From Artocarpus heterophyllus (lineage: Eukaryota > Streptophyta > Magnoliopsida > Rosales > Moraceae): a stretch of 64,000 nucleotides of DNA. The notes below the pieces were generated by a model that worked only from the letters and a program-made list of their open reading frames with translations, was not told where the DNA came from and did not search any database. Shown piece by piece: positions 30,011-43,384 of this stretch; the first letter of the stretch is position 1; each line of letters starts with the position of its first letter. The position numbers and the translations under genes were made by a program. Location of the stretch: contig CM046351.1 of assembly GCA_025403435.1 (NCBI GenBank), positions 2,551,493-2,615,492 on the forward strand, written 5' to 3'.

Positions 30011-30776
30011 CAATATAAATGTATAGATGGGTGCTATGGTGCATTACCCGTCTGTTTGGTAAGTAGATTCGAATTAGTAATTTGATTTAAGTTAGTATTA
30101 TTTAAATTAAGATTTGAGTTGGTGATTTGAATTATTATCTGAATTGTCGTTTGGATGTGCATTTAAGTTTTAATTTAAGTGTGAAATAAAATTAGAATAT
30201 GTGTTTGGAAAGGTAGTGAAAATAGTTTTTGATTTTTTAATAAATCTAACAAAATCTTTATATTAATGATCCCAAAAAATATGCAACATAGATCTTAATT
30301 TATTCTTCTCTTTACTAGAAACATAATGAAAAAAGAATCATCTCAATTGTATATCAAATGATGAAGTTATGATTTTTTTTCCTCAAATATAGGAAATGAA
30401 ATTTTAATTTTTACTGTAGTAAAGATATCCGAGTATTAAAAGTTTAAAGGGAGTCAGAACTGTAAAAACTTAGATTCCTGATACTCAAAAGATTTGGATT
30501 TTTTGGGAAACAAACACGTATCTAAAATGTAACACCCACCTATTTTTATGTAATGAATCACGTTAAGTTAGTAACGACATTAATGATATTTTATTAATAA
30601 TTTATGTTATACGTAATGATATATGATGTTAATGTTACTAACTTTTTATATCAAGTTTTATTACAGGTGACGACCGCATGGAATCGTTATGCTCAAGTGT
30701 TCATGATTATTTTAATGTATACTTAATTACGATGCGATGATGTATGAATGTTTTAATGTATGACATTTATGGATAG

Positions 30777-30905
30777 TTTGGCAGGCCAGACTTTTAAGTT
30801 CGGCAGGCCGAAATGTCTGCCCAAGATCAGCAGGCCGAAGAAAACCATCGGCAGGCCAAACTTGGTGGAACCGGCAGGACGAAGGGGAAAATCGGCAGGC
30901 CAAAC
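30777..30905 (+). repeat. CGGCAGGCC motif array (forward) in solo LTR
   Basis: About six variants of GGCAGGCC occur within 130 bases, the best being TTCGGCAGGCCGAAAT near 30798. Several are mutated (GGCAGGCCAAA, GGCAGGACGA). Confidence 0.85.
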
Positions 30906-33062
30906 ACGGTTGACGAGCAGTCAGCAGAAATCTCTCCAAATTTATGGCTGAGTTAATTACGTTAATTGGGTGACTTATTGTGATTAATTGACATAATAAT
31001 GGAATAATTTTGTCAGTTAAGGAAATTAAAAGATTGACTTCGCATTGATTTGTCTGATTTTAAATGGTTTCCTATTTTAAGAGGGCAAAACATGAAAAGT
31101 GATGAGTGATTGTTTGACTTCCCTCTTTCCTCTCCTTCCTTCACGCCAATGAGCCATCAACGAGTCAGAAAATTCTAACTTAATGGAGAGTATTGAATGT
31201 CCATCGGTTATGCTCATTACGTTAAAATTTTTAACGTTCTTTTCCATTTTTCTCTCTCAACTTCTCACTCTTCTCTCTCCCAGTTCTGAGACATTTTCTC
31301 ATTTCCTCTCTTCCTCTTCTCTTCTGCACGCATTCCATTTCTTCTCTCTCGAAAATTCTCTACAAGAAAAATTGAAAGAAAAAGTCATATTTTGTTGGTT
31401 GAATTCAAGAATTTTGAGAAGAAATTTCAAGGTAAGAACTCAATTTTTTCCCATTAATTCTAAAAAAAATTCTTCTTTCCAATTGTTTGCAATATCTTTC
31501 TATAGGTATTGTATTTTTGTCTTGAGTTAAATTTGATGTTCATGTATGTATTGTGTGATGTTTTTCCAAGTTTCTTGTTTTTTTGGTGTTTTTATGAAAA
31601 ATATGAATTTTCTATTTTCTACCCCTCACAGTAAAATATTACTGTTTAACTTTGATGCATAAAAATGTAATGTTTATTCAAGAGGTAAATGAATGATGTT
31701 TTTCATGAAGGTTGTCAAGAATGTGCATGTATAATGTATGATGAATATATTTTATGTTATAAAATTTTTATGAGATTACATTAAGAAAATTGTTTTAACA
31801 ATGTTATTTCTGGATTTTTGTTTATGAAATACTATAAATGTTTAAATGATTTTATGATAATGAAATAATTTTATGCATAAGATGTTTGTATGAATTTTTA
31901 AATTAAAATATATGTATTTTTAATTGTTCGAAAACGTTTTATTTAAAAAGACATTCATGTTTTAAATGTATGGTTTGTTTTTATATGCTTAAGGTAATTT
32001 TTATGATTTAAGAAAAATCATGAAAACATGTTTATGTGATGACAATTTTTATTATGGTTATGAATTATGTTTGTATTATGAGATGAATGTATATATGAAT
32101 GTTATATGAAAGAATGAAATATGAGATGAATGTTTTATGATAAGTATTAATTTTATTGATTTTTTTTATTGTATTTTAAATGGAATAATGGCATGAACAC
32201 ACAAAGGAATGAGCACTTCGAGACGGTGGCGTCGTCACCAAATCCCATTAAGGTTAAGTAAGCTAGCTTTAAAGTAAGTAAATTCTCACCTGCAACATGA
32301 CACATTTTACAAGGTTTGATGATATATTCACAATGTTGTTCATGATGATTTTATGGTTATTTTCCTTAAAGGATTTCTTATGAAAGATTTTCATAATTTA
32401 AAGTTATGTATGTATGATGATGACATGTTTCAAAGTATGAAAATTATGTATATATGTATTACCTAATAAGTGTTGCACACCAATGTTATGAAATGATATG
32501 TTATGATGTCATGTTTGGTTTGGGATTAGCTACCCTTCTCCTCTCATGACGGCGCGCCTACGATGATGTTCATAGTGCAACACTTAGGCCCTTAAGATAA
32601 AATGGAATAAGTTTTTAAATGGTCAATGCAATGAAAGATATGTTTCTATGAAATTGTGCTTAAGGCAGTTTTATGATATGATGACAATAATGATGATGAC
32701 GTTTATGTAAAGTTTTAAATTGTGAGAATTATATATACTTACTAAGCATTAGCTTAATCATGTTTTATGTCATGTTGCAGATAAGGGTAAGAAAATCATG
32801 GATTAGGCGGAGGACATGGGAAGGCGTGTGAGCACTAAGCATGTTGAATTGTAACCGGAAGCACGCCAAGAAGAACGTTCTTATATTTTAAATTAAGTTT
32901 CATATTTTGAACACAATATTTTTTTTATGATAAATATTTAAAGGATTCTTGAATTATGTTTTATATTTTATTTTATTATTTTAAGTATTATGAACTTCCG
33001 CATTTTTATGAAATGATGGTTTTGTTTTAAAAATTATGTTTTCCCAAGGATTTTTGGCTCGG

Positions 33063-33185
33063 TCGGCCTGTCGATGTCCAAAAGTTCGGCCTACCGATCA
33101 GGTTTTCGGCCTGCCGGTTGAGAAGTTTCAGCCTGCCGATCATGTTTAGCCTGTCGAAGTCCCAAGTTTCGGCCTGCCGAACTGT
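33063..33185 (-). repeat. CGGCAGGCC motif array (reversed) in solo LTR
   Basis: Six variants of the reverse motif, such as TTCGGCCTGCCGAACTG near 33168, are spaced about 22-26 bases apart. The array is inverted relative to the one at 30777-30905 in the same LTR. Confidence 0.85.
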
Positions 33186-33558
33186 GAGAGTAAGTAAACT
33201 TTAAATAATGTGATGATTAATGAGTTATGATGTGATGTTTTTTATAAGCCTTGATTTTACAACTTGGTATACCTATATTATTAAAATAAGTTCATGATTA
33301 ATTTAAAGTATAATTGAATAAATTATGACATGGAGTGAGTTTAGCAATGTGATTTAACAATGTTAAGTTAAAACAAAATGTATGAACGGATCCTGGTTAT
33401 ATATGTTTAAATTACTTTTACAATTAAAAGTATCGTTTAAGTTTTGTATTCATATATATGTTCTGAGTTAAATAAGTATGAATGTAAGAATGTAATGACA
33501 TCTGTGACGTTCATAAGAATGTAACGACATCTGTGACGTCCGTAAGGGGGACGTTACA

Positions 33559-36500
33559 TAAAAGATTTTTGATACTCGAATCTAAATTTAAATTTATTGA
33601 GTATAAAGGGCCTGTTTGGTTGGATATTTGAAACACGGTTTGAATCATTTTGCTACAGTATTTTCTCTCACAAAAATTTAAATCTTTATTCAAATACTCT
33701 ACTCAAATACTCGAACCAAAGAGTACTCTAAACAAACAACTCTTACAACTACTGAAACTTTACCCACGTGTAGGCAAATGCTTCAAAGGATAGCTAGTGT
33801 TGATGATTTGGGGATGTCTTGTCAAAAGATTTTGTCTACCTATGATCCACATATGGGAGGTAGATGAAGGGCAGGAAGCTGGAGTTCCTGGTTTTTACAT
33901 ATGAATTTTTTTTTTTATTGGGAGAAAGTATCATCATGAGGGAGTGTTTTATCAATACACTTGAAAGTGTATTTTTTTAGTATGAAAAAAATATTGGGGC
34001 CTCACTAATAGAAATTGCATGGTACCGTGGCACTTACTTTAGGAAGTAACATTACTGCGAGATGAAGTAACTAACCGAAACATTAGGAGGTGTATGGAAA
34101 AACATATGGGAAGCAACGTAGAAAGATTGTCTTAAGTTTATTCAGGTTTATTAAAATTTTTAATGACGGGGAAGTGTACCTTAATAGGTTTGGAATTGTA
34201 AATTGCAATATTAGGGAGAGCTTTATTTATTTTTTCGTAAAAATAGTGTTGAAAGTTAGGAGAATAGAAGGTAAAGGACAATCGATACATAATGTGTATT
34301 TTTTTGTTTTATTAATTATATCATTAATTGGATTTTTTGTTTCGCTTGGAAAAGGAATTGAAGAGTACACTATGATGGGTTCGAAAAGAAAAATTAAAAA
34401 TTAGTTTTGGTTTAGTCAAAAGCACCGAGGTGGAGAAAGAGGAAAACAAATTTTGTTATTGATGAAACATAACAATAGCGTTAGTAATCATAAGCATTTT
34501 TAGCGATTGGATTTTTATGAAATATATGATAATAGTAGTAATCATAAGTTCATTGTTTGCTCAATACACAGGCATGATCAAAACTAAAAGTGACAATAAG
34601 AGAAATAAAAGTTAAGCAATAAGTCTAGATCACAAACAAGTAGCATTAATCAAAAGCAGCACTTAAAAGTCTAAAGTGCAACGCAATAGAAAAGGAAAAA
34701 AAAAAAAAAAAGGACAATTAAACATAAAGTTGCATCAAAGCCTCGCAATTGTGGTGATAGACCTCTTACATGTGTCGCACTAGGAATTCATCGTCCCAGC
34801 AATAGTTGTGATAATACATCCTCATGTTCTCATGTGATATTTAATTTTTACCCTTTCACTAATAAATCCCAAATCAATCTTGCAAAGCTGCAGTATAAAA
34901 TCAAAACAATATATTAAACAAAATTCATAAAAAAAAAAATCATACATGTGGATGTATTCATTTTTTTTACCATTATTTCTATCTTTTTTTCTACTATATA
35001 GTTTTCATAAAATAAATTGAAGGTTATCAATAATAGGAAAAAAATAAAATTTAATGTCAAAAAATACGAACTTAGGATACTGAAATGATATTATTGAAAC
35101 TACAGCGTACCATTTTGATATTTTCTAAATAACATGATACCGATATGAAGTTTCTCTAAAATACAAGGTGCCAAAATAATCTTGCCTAAAAAAAATAAAA
35201 ATAAAAAAACAAATTTTCGCCAGGGTGTCGGGGAGCATGAACAAAATCAGTTTATTTTATGAACGGAAGCTAGTATATAGTTGTCATTAATACAACAAAT
35301 TGCAATTAGTACTATGAGTTAAATTAATTATTGTGTACGGCAACGTGTGTATTAAGGAAATGATATGCAATTAATGCAATAATTACCACCCTATTATGGT
35401 GTCGAGATTCACAAATTTAATATAGTGAAATAGGCCACGGATCACATCTGAGAATTTTGGGCTATTTTCTACTACATCTTGACATATTATTACGTTCTCA
35501 AATGTCGATAACACGTGTGGGACAAGATATCTGTCAGTTTCATTCACAAACGACAAGAAAAGAGCAGACGTTTCTTTAAAACTAACCAACACGTCGTTTG
35601 TCAAAAGAACTACGACATCAAGTTTTGAAATAAGCTGCAAGGGAGGCCCTTGTCGTTTCACTCAATACAATCAATGTCACGCTTGAACGAGACGTTGATA
35701 GGAATATAAGCCGGAGCAAATTTGAACTTTGGAAAAACGAAACGACAATCTCTGTGTTCTTTATGGCCATAAAAAAAAAAAAAAAATAGAGGTACATCAT
35801 ATGCCTTGTCATTGCATGAAAGGTAGCTGCCCTTTGAAGCCACAAACTTCGAGTCCTTTCATGCATGTTTTAATAAAAGTAAAAACTTTGGTGCATAAAC
35901 AATAAACGTATTATGCAAAACTCTTTTAACTATAATAAAAACTCTCGGTAATTATAATAAAAAGAAAAAAATTGTTACAGTATAAAAGCTCTCACGTATT
36001 ACAGTTTTCAACTTAAAATTTAGTTTTGACAAACTAGTCAAATGGCATATAAAACTACAACACACATTCACAAGTAAACTAGTAATATCTCTCTTTCGGA
36101 AGCGCATCATTTCTTGATCTTTATTATATTTGTAATAACTCTTATAAACAAACAGGAAAAAAAAATATTATTACATATTTTATCATGTGAAAAATCAGAT
36201 TGAACAGCCTTTCTCTAAAGACAAATTTTACTCGTTAAAATAGGTACAACTATTCCACGAATGATGGTGAATCCAAGAGTTTCACTTCTTCTTCTTATTT
36301 TTGCTTAAACTATTTTTTTTTTCGTTTGCGTCAACTCTTTAAATCAGGAAGATATTCTTTCCCCTTTTGCATACAGGATAATCTCTCTTTGAAATGACGA
36401 GATAAAGATAAAACAAGTTCCATATCCTTTTACCCTCATTTAAGCAAAGCAAAGCACTAGAAAATAGCATGTCAATCGTGTTAACGGGTCTATCGTGTTG

Positions 36501-39398
36501 CGAGTCTATCGGGTTTAGTAGGTCAGTGTGTTGTGTCAACACGAACATGTACAAAGTAGCATATTGACGGGTTGCACAGATCGGGTCGTGTCAACCAGTC
36601 GACACGTCAGGTCGTGTCCAGGTTGTGCTTTTTTTTACTTGTCAAGTCACGAGTCGGATTCGTGTTGGCGTGTTGGCTTTTTAAATAAGGACTCAACCCG
36701 ACTTGTGGACCCAAATTGCCAACGGTCAATCATGGCACAAAAAAAAGGGTGCATGCGATGGAATTGAGCTTTAAGGCGCATAGCATGGCATGAATATGAC
36801 ACAAACACATGCGACTAGAACGATAAATTTTGCCAATGCTTATTTCCCTATGCCTCATAAAAATTAAGTGTCTACGTGAGAGTGTTGCTTGGTCCTTTTA
36901 GAGTAGTATCTCACCGATAGCTCGGGCAAAAAGCGGTTAAAAACAAAAAAATTTTAGAAATTATTTCACAAATAAAGCTTTCTATTAGTTAATGTCGTTC
37001 TCACAAAGAGCTCTATATTTTGGATTATTTCTTGAAATCGAGGCAACTCCTAACTAGCAGGGTTATGTGGGCAATTCAGCTTCAATTTCAACAGTTTGTG
37101 AATCCATTTTGAATGGGGCCTGTAGTTACAGACTACCATCAAGTCCAAAACACCCACACATATAAATCATTAGGGAATTTTCTTAAATGTATTATTTTTA
37201 CTATTTACTTTTTATAATTATCAAGCATGTTTATTTCTAACATAATTTAACATGTATTATAAATGTTAGTGTTGCATAATTTTTTTCCAAAATGCAATAT
37301 AAATAAACACAACTTTTAAAAGTACAGCATCACATATAATTTTCTCTAAATCATTTACAATATTTGCATTAAGCCTGTCTTAGCCTGTATTACATACACT
37401 CCCATGCCCTTAGCTGCTTGTGCCAGGCTTCCAGCTAGGAATATTTGGACGTGATTACGTTGGCTCCAAATTTTCCAAATTACAGAAACGGCAAAGAATT
37501 GGTGATAGGAACTTTAAGAGGCCACCACACGTACATGGGGACAAAAGCGCAACCACAAATTGTACATGTATGGATCAGTGGGGGAGCTGACCCGGAATTT
37601 CTAACCTGTTTCCTTTCAAAAATTTTTGGGCAACAACATTTTTATTTAAGGCAGCATTTTGAAGCGTTAGATTCACAAAAATCCGACTCCTACGGTTCAG
37701 ACACCCTTGTTAAATGGTATCTTTGGCAATACCAAAAAGTAAGGTCCCCTTGGTATTATAGTTTCGAGCTAAAGGGCTATTTGGAACCAAGTTAAAATGT
37801 AAGTTGACACTTAAATAGTATAGTGTGCAAGAACTAGCACACTTTTACTTATATTGTAGCATATGAGAGCTTTACATTGTAACAGTTGAAGTTTTGGTGT
37901 TGAAACTTGGTTCCCAAGACTCTTCAAAAGTTTGAACTTAAAACACTATAGTAATTCAAATTTTGTGAGAAAAATATTGTAACAAAATTAATGTAAACCT
38001 TTTTTTTTTTAATTTTAATATATATTTCCAAACAAGCTCTAAATATTGAACGGAGGGCTCAACTCTCAAACTGCAAGGATGACAGGATGTATTTTACAAA
38101 CAAACTCATAAAAACATTGGTGGAAAAGAAAAAGAATGATAACACAGTCTTTCAAATCCCTCGTAAAATTAAGAGGAAACTACTCAAGCATTTAAGCTAC
38201 CTCTATTGAGTGGCTCCTTTATACTTTAAGTCTAATATTAAACTTTTTTTACCTTTTTTTTTTTATTTTGCCCCCACTAAAACTTATTCTTAACAATATT
38301 CATATTAAAACTTTTTAAAAAGTTACAGCTATACTCCTGAATTTTATCTTTTGAATTTTTAAGGCGTTTATGAACTGCAATTTATACTGATGATGTGAAC
38401 AAAAATACTCCAACAATTTAAATTTTGTAAAAAAAATAATTTAAATTTTGTAAAAAAACACTATAATAACCTTGGTTTGAACCAAAGTTTTAGTATAAAC
38501 CAAGATTCTTAAACAACCTATAATATTTTAATTTTAAAATACAAAATAAACAACAACTCAATCACAATATTATATGAATTTATAATTTTGTAAATTCTAA
38601 ATTTCAAAAATTAAATTAAACTCTTTTAAAGTAATAAAAATATATTTTAATTAAAAATTTTGGTTCAATTTATGCCTCCGTCGAAAAAATTTACTAGCTT
38701 CGCCACTCAAGCATATACGAAGAAATTTATGTATATCCGAGAAGTTGTGCTCAAATGGCATTATAACTTTGTTTTTTTACCAAAAAAAAAAGTACTTTTT
38801 TTTGTTTGTTCATATCTTAGGTGGACACTTGGAATATATACTGTAATTAGCTTAAGATATTCCTCATGATTTTACATAATATTATCCGTTTTGGCATGTA
38901 GCTAGAAATAATTTTCGAGTTTACTTGTTATTCTTTTGGAAGGTTATTATAAGCAACTATATTGTGAGTGTTATCTAATTAGCAACGCAACAAGAGAAGT
39001 GTGATTAAAGCAGTCCTAAAAATAATGTCATCAGACTAATCTTATAGATTTTTTTTGTCTTGGGTTTTTGGTTTTTAGATCAAAAGGGTTATATTATTAC
39101 GCTAGCTACAAGGATTGTTATTGGACAACCCCTAGTGGCGCTAACGAGGGAGGTAATTAATAACCACTATTGAAATTAATTATACTTATTTGGTATCTAA
39201 GACATATCATACAGCAAAAGCTTCGTGGGTTACTTGTTGAAAGCAGTGGTGTCGCAGTTGAGATGTCGAAACCTACCAACAAAGAAAGCTTAAGGGTGAT
39301 GAACCCTTCTCTACACATAGCGTCTGTCAACACTTAGCACCCCACACATAATACATATTTCTATTAGCCCTGAACACACACATATATGGTAATGTTTC
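33559..39398. other. Intergenic region with several short repeats
   Basis: No gene is supported. A MITE-like stretch lies at 33609-33735 (GGGCCTGTTTGGTTGG at its left). Positions 35400-35830 carry several GTCGTTT/AACGAC motifs. Positions 36460-36720 are rich in GTGTCGTGT/CGGGTT phrases common in dispersed plant repeats. Two adjacent small elements occupy about 37760-38041. Reading frames near 34090, 35383 and 37445 have no recognisable domain and unremarkable composition. Confidence 0.4.
37760..38041. repeat. Two adjacent MITE-like copies
   Basis: The first (about 37760-37915) pairs GGCTATTTGGAACCAAGTT with a reversed TTGGGAACCAAGTTTCAAC, and has a core GTAGCATATGAGAGCTTTAC shared with the element at 14586. 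The second (about 37915-38041) carries AAACACTATAGTAATTCAAA and ends AACAAGCTCT, matching the 10901 element. A further partial copy follows at about 38396-38510. Confidence 0.5.
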
Positions 39399-39810
39399 TG
39401 TCACGACTCAGAAAGTGGGGACATGGGTAAGTGAAAATCAAGGTAAAGTAACAAAAATTAAGGGAATAAGCCATAATTAATTAAATAACATACTCAGCCG
39501 AAATCATATTGACAATAAAATGAAATAGTAATCATCATCACGCTTGGGCTTAGAGTCCACTAAGAATCTTACACAGCTTAATTTGAAATAATATAATAAG
39601 ACTGACATTGAGACAAGTCGTAAAACAATTTCAAAGAGAGATACCATTTCTACTCAGACTTTATGAACATCGAACTCAGTCTCGAACCCAGTCTCGAACC
39701 CTACCCTATTGGTTTTGCAAACCTAGGAGGGGAATTTTTAAAACAGTAAAACACTAGGGAAAGGCTCAGTAGGATAATTATTTAAAAATAAATTGTTCAA
39801 ACTCGCATTT

Positions 39811-41966
39811 TGTAACGCTTCCGTATTTAATTAGTGTTAATGTAATATAAATTATGAATTAGTGTGTCATAATTAACGTTTTAACATTAATTAGATTATT
39901 TGGTTGGATTTTGAATTTTTGGTTGTTTTGTTAAATTAATGCGTTCAAATGATTTCTTATTGTTTTAAAAATGATGTTTTGAGTTTTTAAAACACAACAA
40001 TTTGTAAAATGTTAAAAATACTCCGTTTTGTAAAACCGTGGGCGGCACATGGTTTTCGCACAGTAAAACCGCCTACCGATTTTTTCTATTTATTTCCTTT
40101 CTCTCCCTCTCTCTCTTCACTCCTCAACTCACTCTCTCTCTCTCCTCTCTCCCTTGATCTCTCGGCAATCTCTCTCTCTCTCTATCTCTCTCAAAAAATT
40201 TGAAACCAAATTCGAGTCCAAGCTTCGGGTTAGCAAGGAGGAAGCTCGGGGACGTGATTCGGCAACCGAGAACACGGATTGAAACTTCGATTCGAGGTTA
40301 GATTTGAAATTTCTAAACTTTTTACAAAATTTTCAATTTTGTGCATTTTTGAAATCTAGGTTTGTTTAAGCTTAGAAAACCGTGGATTTGAGTTAAATGA
40401 ACTTAGAACAACTAGAATCTAAGCTTAGATTGAAGAAAAATGAATTGGATTCAAGATTTTTTATTTTTCTCCTCATTTTCTCATTTTTAGATTTTTGAGG
40501 ATTTCGAGTTTAAATCTTGTTTAAATGAGTCCAAACATGTTCTAGTATGTTTTTCTATCAACTATGATTGTTTTTCATGCCTGGGATTTGAGAAAAATAG
40601 GTTAGAATCAAGATTTGAATTTTGGGGATCGAGAAACCCGTGGTTGAGATTTTTGGATTTTCCCAGTTCGGCAGGCCGAGCTGTGTGTTCGACAGGCCGG
40701 AGTGAGGATCGGCAGGCCGGTGTTCTTCCAACCGGCAACCGAACTTGGGGAAGTGTTTGGCCGACCGAACTTTGCTTCCGGCACAGTTCGGCCGGCCGAA
40801 GCAGGGCGTCCGGCAGGCCGACCGAGGCATGAAAAATATTATGATTTTTCACCGTTTTTACTATTTTGAACCCTGATTTAAATTCCAACCTTATAAAATG
40901 ATTTTAATGATACAAATGGCATACTAGGACATCATGAAATGGTTTAGTAACATAGAATGTCTCAAACTGGATATTGATCGACTTAGTTTGTATTTAGGAT
41001 CGTTCGTGGTTCCGCGGAGCTAACGTATAGCGGACCAGGATTACGGTGTGGGGCACCGATATGAGCATTGAGGTAGGACTTCTATCCTATTTCTTTGGTA
41101 GTCTGGTTTTGAAATGATTTGGCTTTGAAAAGGATTTCTATTAAAATGTTTTCAACGGTTGTTTGAAAATGGATTTATCGGTTATATTTTAATATACCGT
41201 GATCTGAAATGAACTTCATAATGAATGTAATTGACAACACTCGATGATTGGGTTTTGAATGATAATGATAATAAACACATAGGCATGATGCCATATCAGA
41301 GATCGGGTCGTGTAGCGATCGACCTTGGGGGCAGGTCCCGAAACCCAGTTGGGCCACTACGGTGGTGATATCATGGTTTGCCTAGGAAAAGAAAAAATGG
41401 TATTTCTGATTGTGCGAGTAGACTGTTCTGGGTCAGGACGGTTCTACTCAAATTATTTATTTATTTATTTATTTAAGGTTTCTTTTGATTACTCCTAACA
41501 ATGAAATGTTTCTTTAAATTAAATTATTTTATAAAACATAGTCCTACTGAGCCTTTCGCTCACGTTTTATCTGTTTTAAATTTCCCCCCTCTATGTGGTT
41601 TCCCATTTAGGTTTGGAGAGGATTCTTCGGACCGACCTCAGAAGCAATAGGAGGATCGATTTATATTTTGTATTATTTAATCAAGGCATGTAAGATTTAA
41701 CTTTATTTGTACTTGGACTGTGATTGTATTTATGATATTGTCAGAACCATGTGTGTGTACAAGTTGTGGGTTGTGGAACCTATACTCGCGGTTCTTTATT
41801 AATTTTTATTACTTGCTTAATATTTATAAATTCTTTTATAAAAATGTGGTGGAAATCTTCTTATTTCTCACTTAAATTGATCCTTAAACCTTTGGTTTTA
41901 ATTAAATTCTTATTTAATTAATCTAAATAATCCGCCACGTCACCTCCCGTACTCCGGGGCGTGACA
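39811..41966 (+). mobile_element. Solo LTR of the same family as the intact Ty3/gypsy element
   Basis: It begins TGTAACGCTTCCG and ends CTCCGGGGCGTGACA, with perfect 5-bp flanks CATTT (39806-39810 and 41967-41971). At 2156 bp it aligns by eye over its length with the 2131-bp LTRs at 51348 and 58224, with scattered substitutions and small indels. There is no internal region, so it is a recombination product. It lies inside the older LTR at 39399-43379. Confidence 0.92.
40670..40826 (+). repeat. Degenerate CGGCAGGCCG motif array in solo LTR
   Basis: Four clear copies (near 40671, 40710, 40811 and a CGGCCGGCCG variant near 40789) alternate with mutated ones such as CGACAGGCCG and CGGCAACCG. It corresponds position for position to the seven intact copies at 52198-52341. 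Confidence 0.85.
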
Positions 41967-43384
41967 CATTTATAAATAAAAAAATTATTCACAAATCACT
42001 CTTATCAAAGCTCAATCATGAGATTTTAATAAAAACCAAAAATACTTGTGTAAAACTGATAAAACACCATTGAAATGGCCCGTACGGGTTTCAGGAATTG
42101 AAAATATCCAAAAACACAATTCCTTAGATGCATGAAATAACTTTAAAATCAAATTTCTCAAAGATGCATATTTTCAAATAGCTTTAAAATAAAATAGAAA
42201 TCATTCTTAAAACCATTTAAGAATAAATTTAGCCAAAATCATTTATAAAGTAGGCTACCAAAGAAGGGATAGAAAAAACTCCTATCTCAGAATTAGAAAT
42301 GCAAATATCATTAGCTCCAATCTAGAATTTAACATAAGCTTCATTTTAGAAAAACCTTAAAATACATTTAAAGTCAGAAATAATATTTAACGGATACATA
42401 ATTTGATTATTAGTGTGTCAATTTATGCAAAATAATCATGATATGTAAACATTGACTTCTCATGTGTTTGTGAACACAAAAAGAGAATTTTGAAAGCATT
42501 TTTAAGTTACAAAATGACAGGAAAGAAGTTACGAAACATCGAGGCAACAATCCGACTCGATTCAAAAAACTATCTAGCTCGAGGAATGATGGCAGTTGTC
42601 ACTGGCCAGCACCTCCAATTGACTAACCTCCAAAGGGGCAGTCAACCTATGGACTGGGCAAAACCAGCTTCCCCCTTCTCACGACCAAACTTGTTCCACT
42701 CTGGTTTTTTTCCCTTTTGAAACTATTTTCTAATGCATAAAAACATTTTAAATTACTAAAATAAACATGCTTAAACACAAACAAATCTCTCCCCCAAATT
42801 TAACAAAAGATTTTATAGAAGATTTTAACATGCATGTTCAAAATCACATAACCCATGCTCAAACATTCATGCATGCTCATATATTCTCAGAACTTAGACT
42901 CTTCCATGAGAGTGAAACAAAATTTTAAATGATCAGATTTAGATTCAAGAAGAAAGACAAGAAAATCAAATTTTGGGTTTCAAAACCCTACCTTAAATCT
43001 TGAACAAAATGCCAAGACTTCTTCCAATGCAAACCCTAATTCAAAGAGGTGATTTTTTTGAGTTTGAGTAGGTGTTTTTGTGGCTGGAAATTTGGGAAAG
43101 GAGAAAAAGAAGAAGAAAAAGAAATCTGATATGTGTTTTGAGGGCTTTTTATACGTAAAAACAATTTAAAGAGACAGCCATGGCATTTAAGAGGTGAGTG
43201 ACAAGGGCGAAACATAATTTAACACTTAAAGGCTTAAAAATCAGAATTTTAAATGACCTTCAAAATAAAAAATGCAACACAATTTTATATAAATATGAAT
43301 TAGTAACTAAGTCACACTTGACACACTTAATAATTAAATTTAACATAATTAATTTTACTTAAAATTCACAGGCATTACAATTTC

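Larger units (their letters stand above)
28778..30527. other. Intergenic region upstream of CDC48
   Basis: No gene is seen. It contains a tandem duplication at about 29003-29081, AT-rich repeat blocks (29215-30010) and, from about 30050, a stretch beginning GTCTGTTTGGTAAGTAG that looks like the edge of an old transposon interrupted by the solo LTR at 30528. Confidence 0.4.
30528..33558 (+). mobile_element. Solo LTR, Ty3/gypsy-like family 2
   Basis: The segment begins TGTAACACCCACC and ends GGGGGACGTTACA. It is flanked by perfect 5-bp duplications TAAAA (30523-30527 and 33559-33563). At 3031 bp with no gag, pol or primer site, it is a solo LTR left by recombination. A CT-rich leader-like stretch (31230-31330) and an ACTTACTAAGC block (32738) followed by TGTTTTATGT match, in order, the layout of the intact element's LTR, giving plus orientation. 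Two arrays of CGGCAGGCC-type motifs lie near its ends, at 30777-30905 forward and 33063-33185 reversed. Confidence 0.85.
39399..43379 (-). mobile_element. Older solo LTR (minus), interrupted by a younger solo LTR
   Basis: On the minus strand it starts TGTAATGCCTGTG at 43379 and ends GTCGTGACA at 39399. Its 5-bp flanks are ATTTC (43380-43384) and GTTTC (39394-39398), one mismatch. Removing the nested LTR at 39811-41966 and one copy of its duplication leaves about 1.8 kb without coding sequence. A reversed GGCTCAGTAGGA block (39764-39776) matches the CCTACTGAGCC block in the younger LTRs, showing relatedness. A TATA-like TATAAAAAGCCC on the gene strand lies near 43152. Confidence 0.7.

Noticed and set aside
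34090..34404. 104-codon open frame with a hydrophobic stretch
   Set aside because: No family recognised and no promoter or leader; its composition is like the flanking noncoding DNA.
35383..35866. Minus-strand frames of 92 and 82 codons
   Set aside because: They overlap in different frames, and no domain was recognised. A T-run and GTCGTT words suggest repeat-derived DNA.
37445..37795. 116-codon open frame on the plus strand
   Set aside because: No recognisable domain; it overlaps MITE-like sequence and a repeat-like CAGTGGGGGAGCTGA segment.
37575..38710. Possible hAT-type element between CAGTGGGGGAGCT and a reversed AGTGGCGAAGCT
   Set aside because: The ends resemble each other, but no 8-bp target duplication was found and further inverted similarity is weak.
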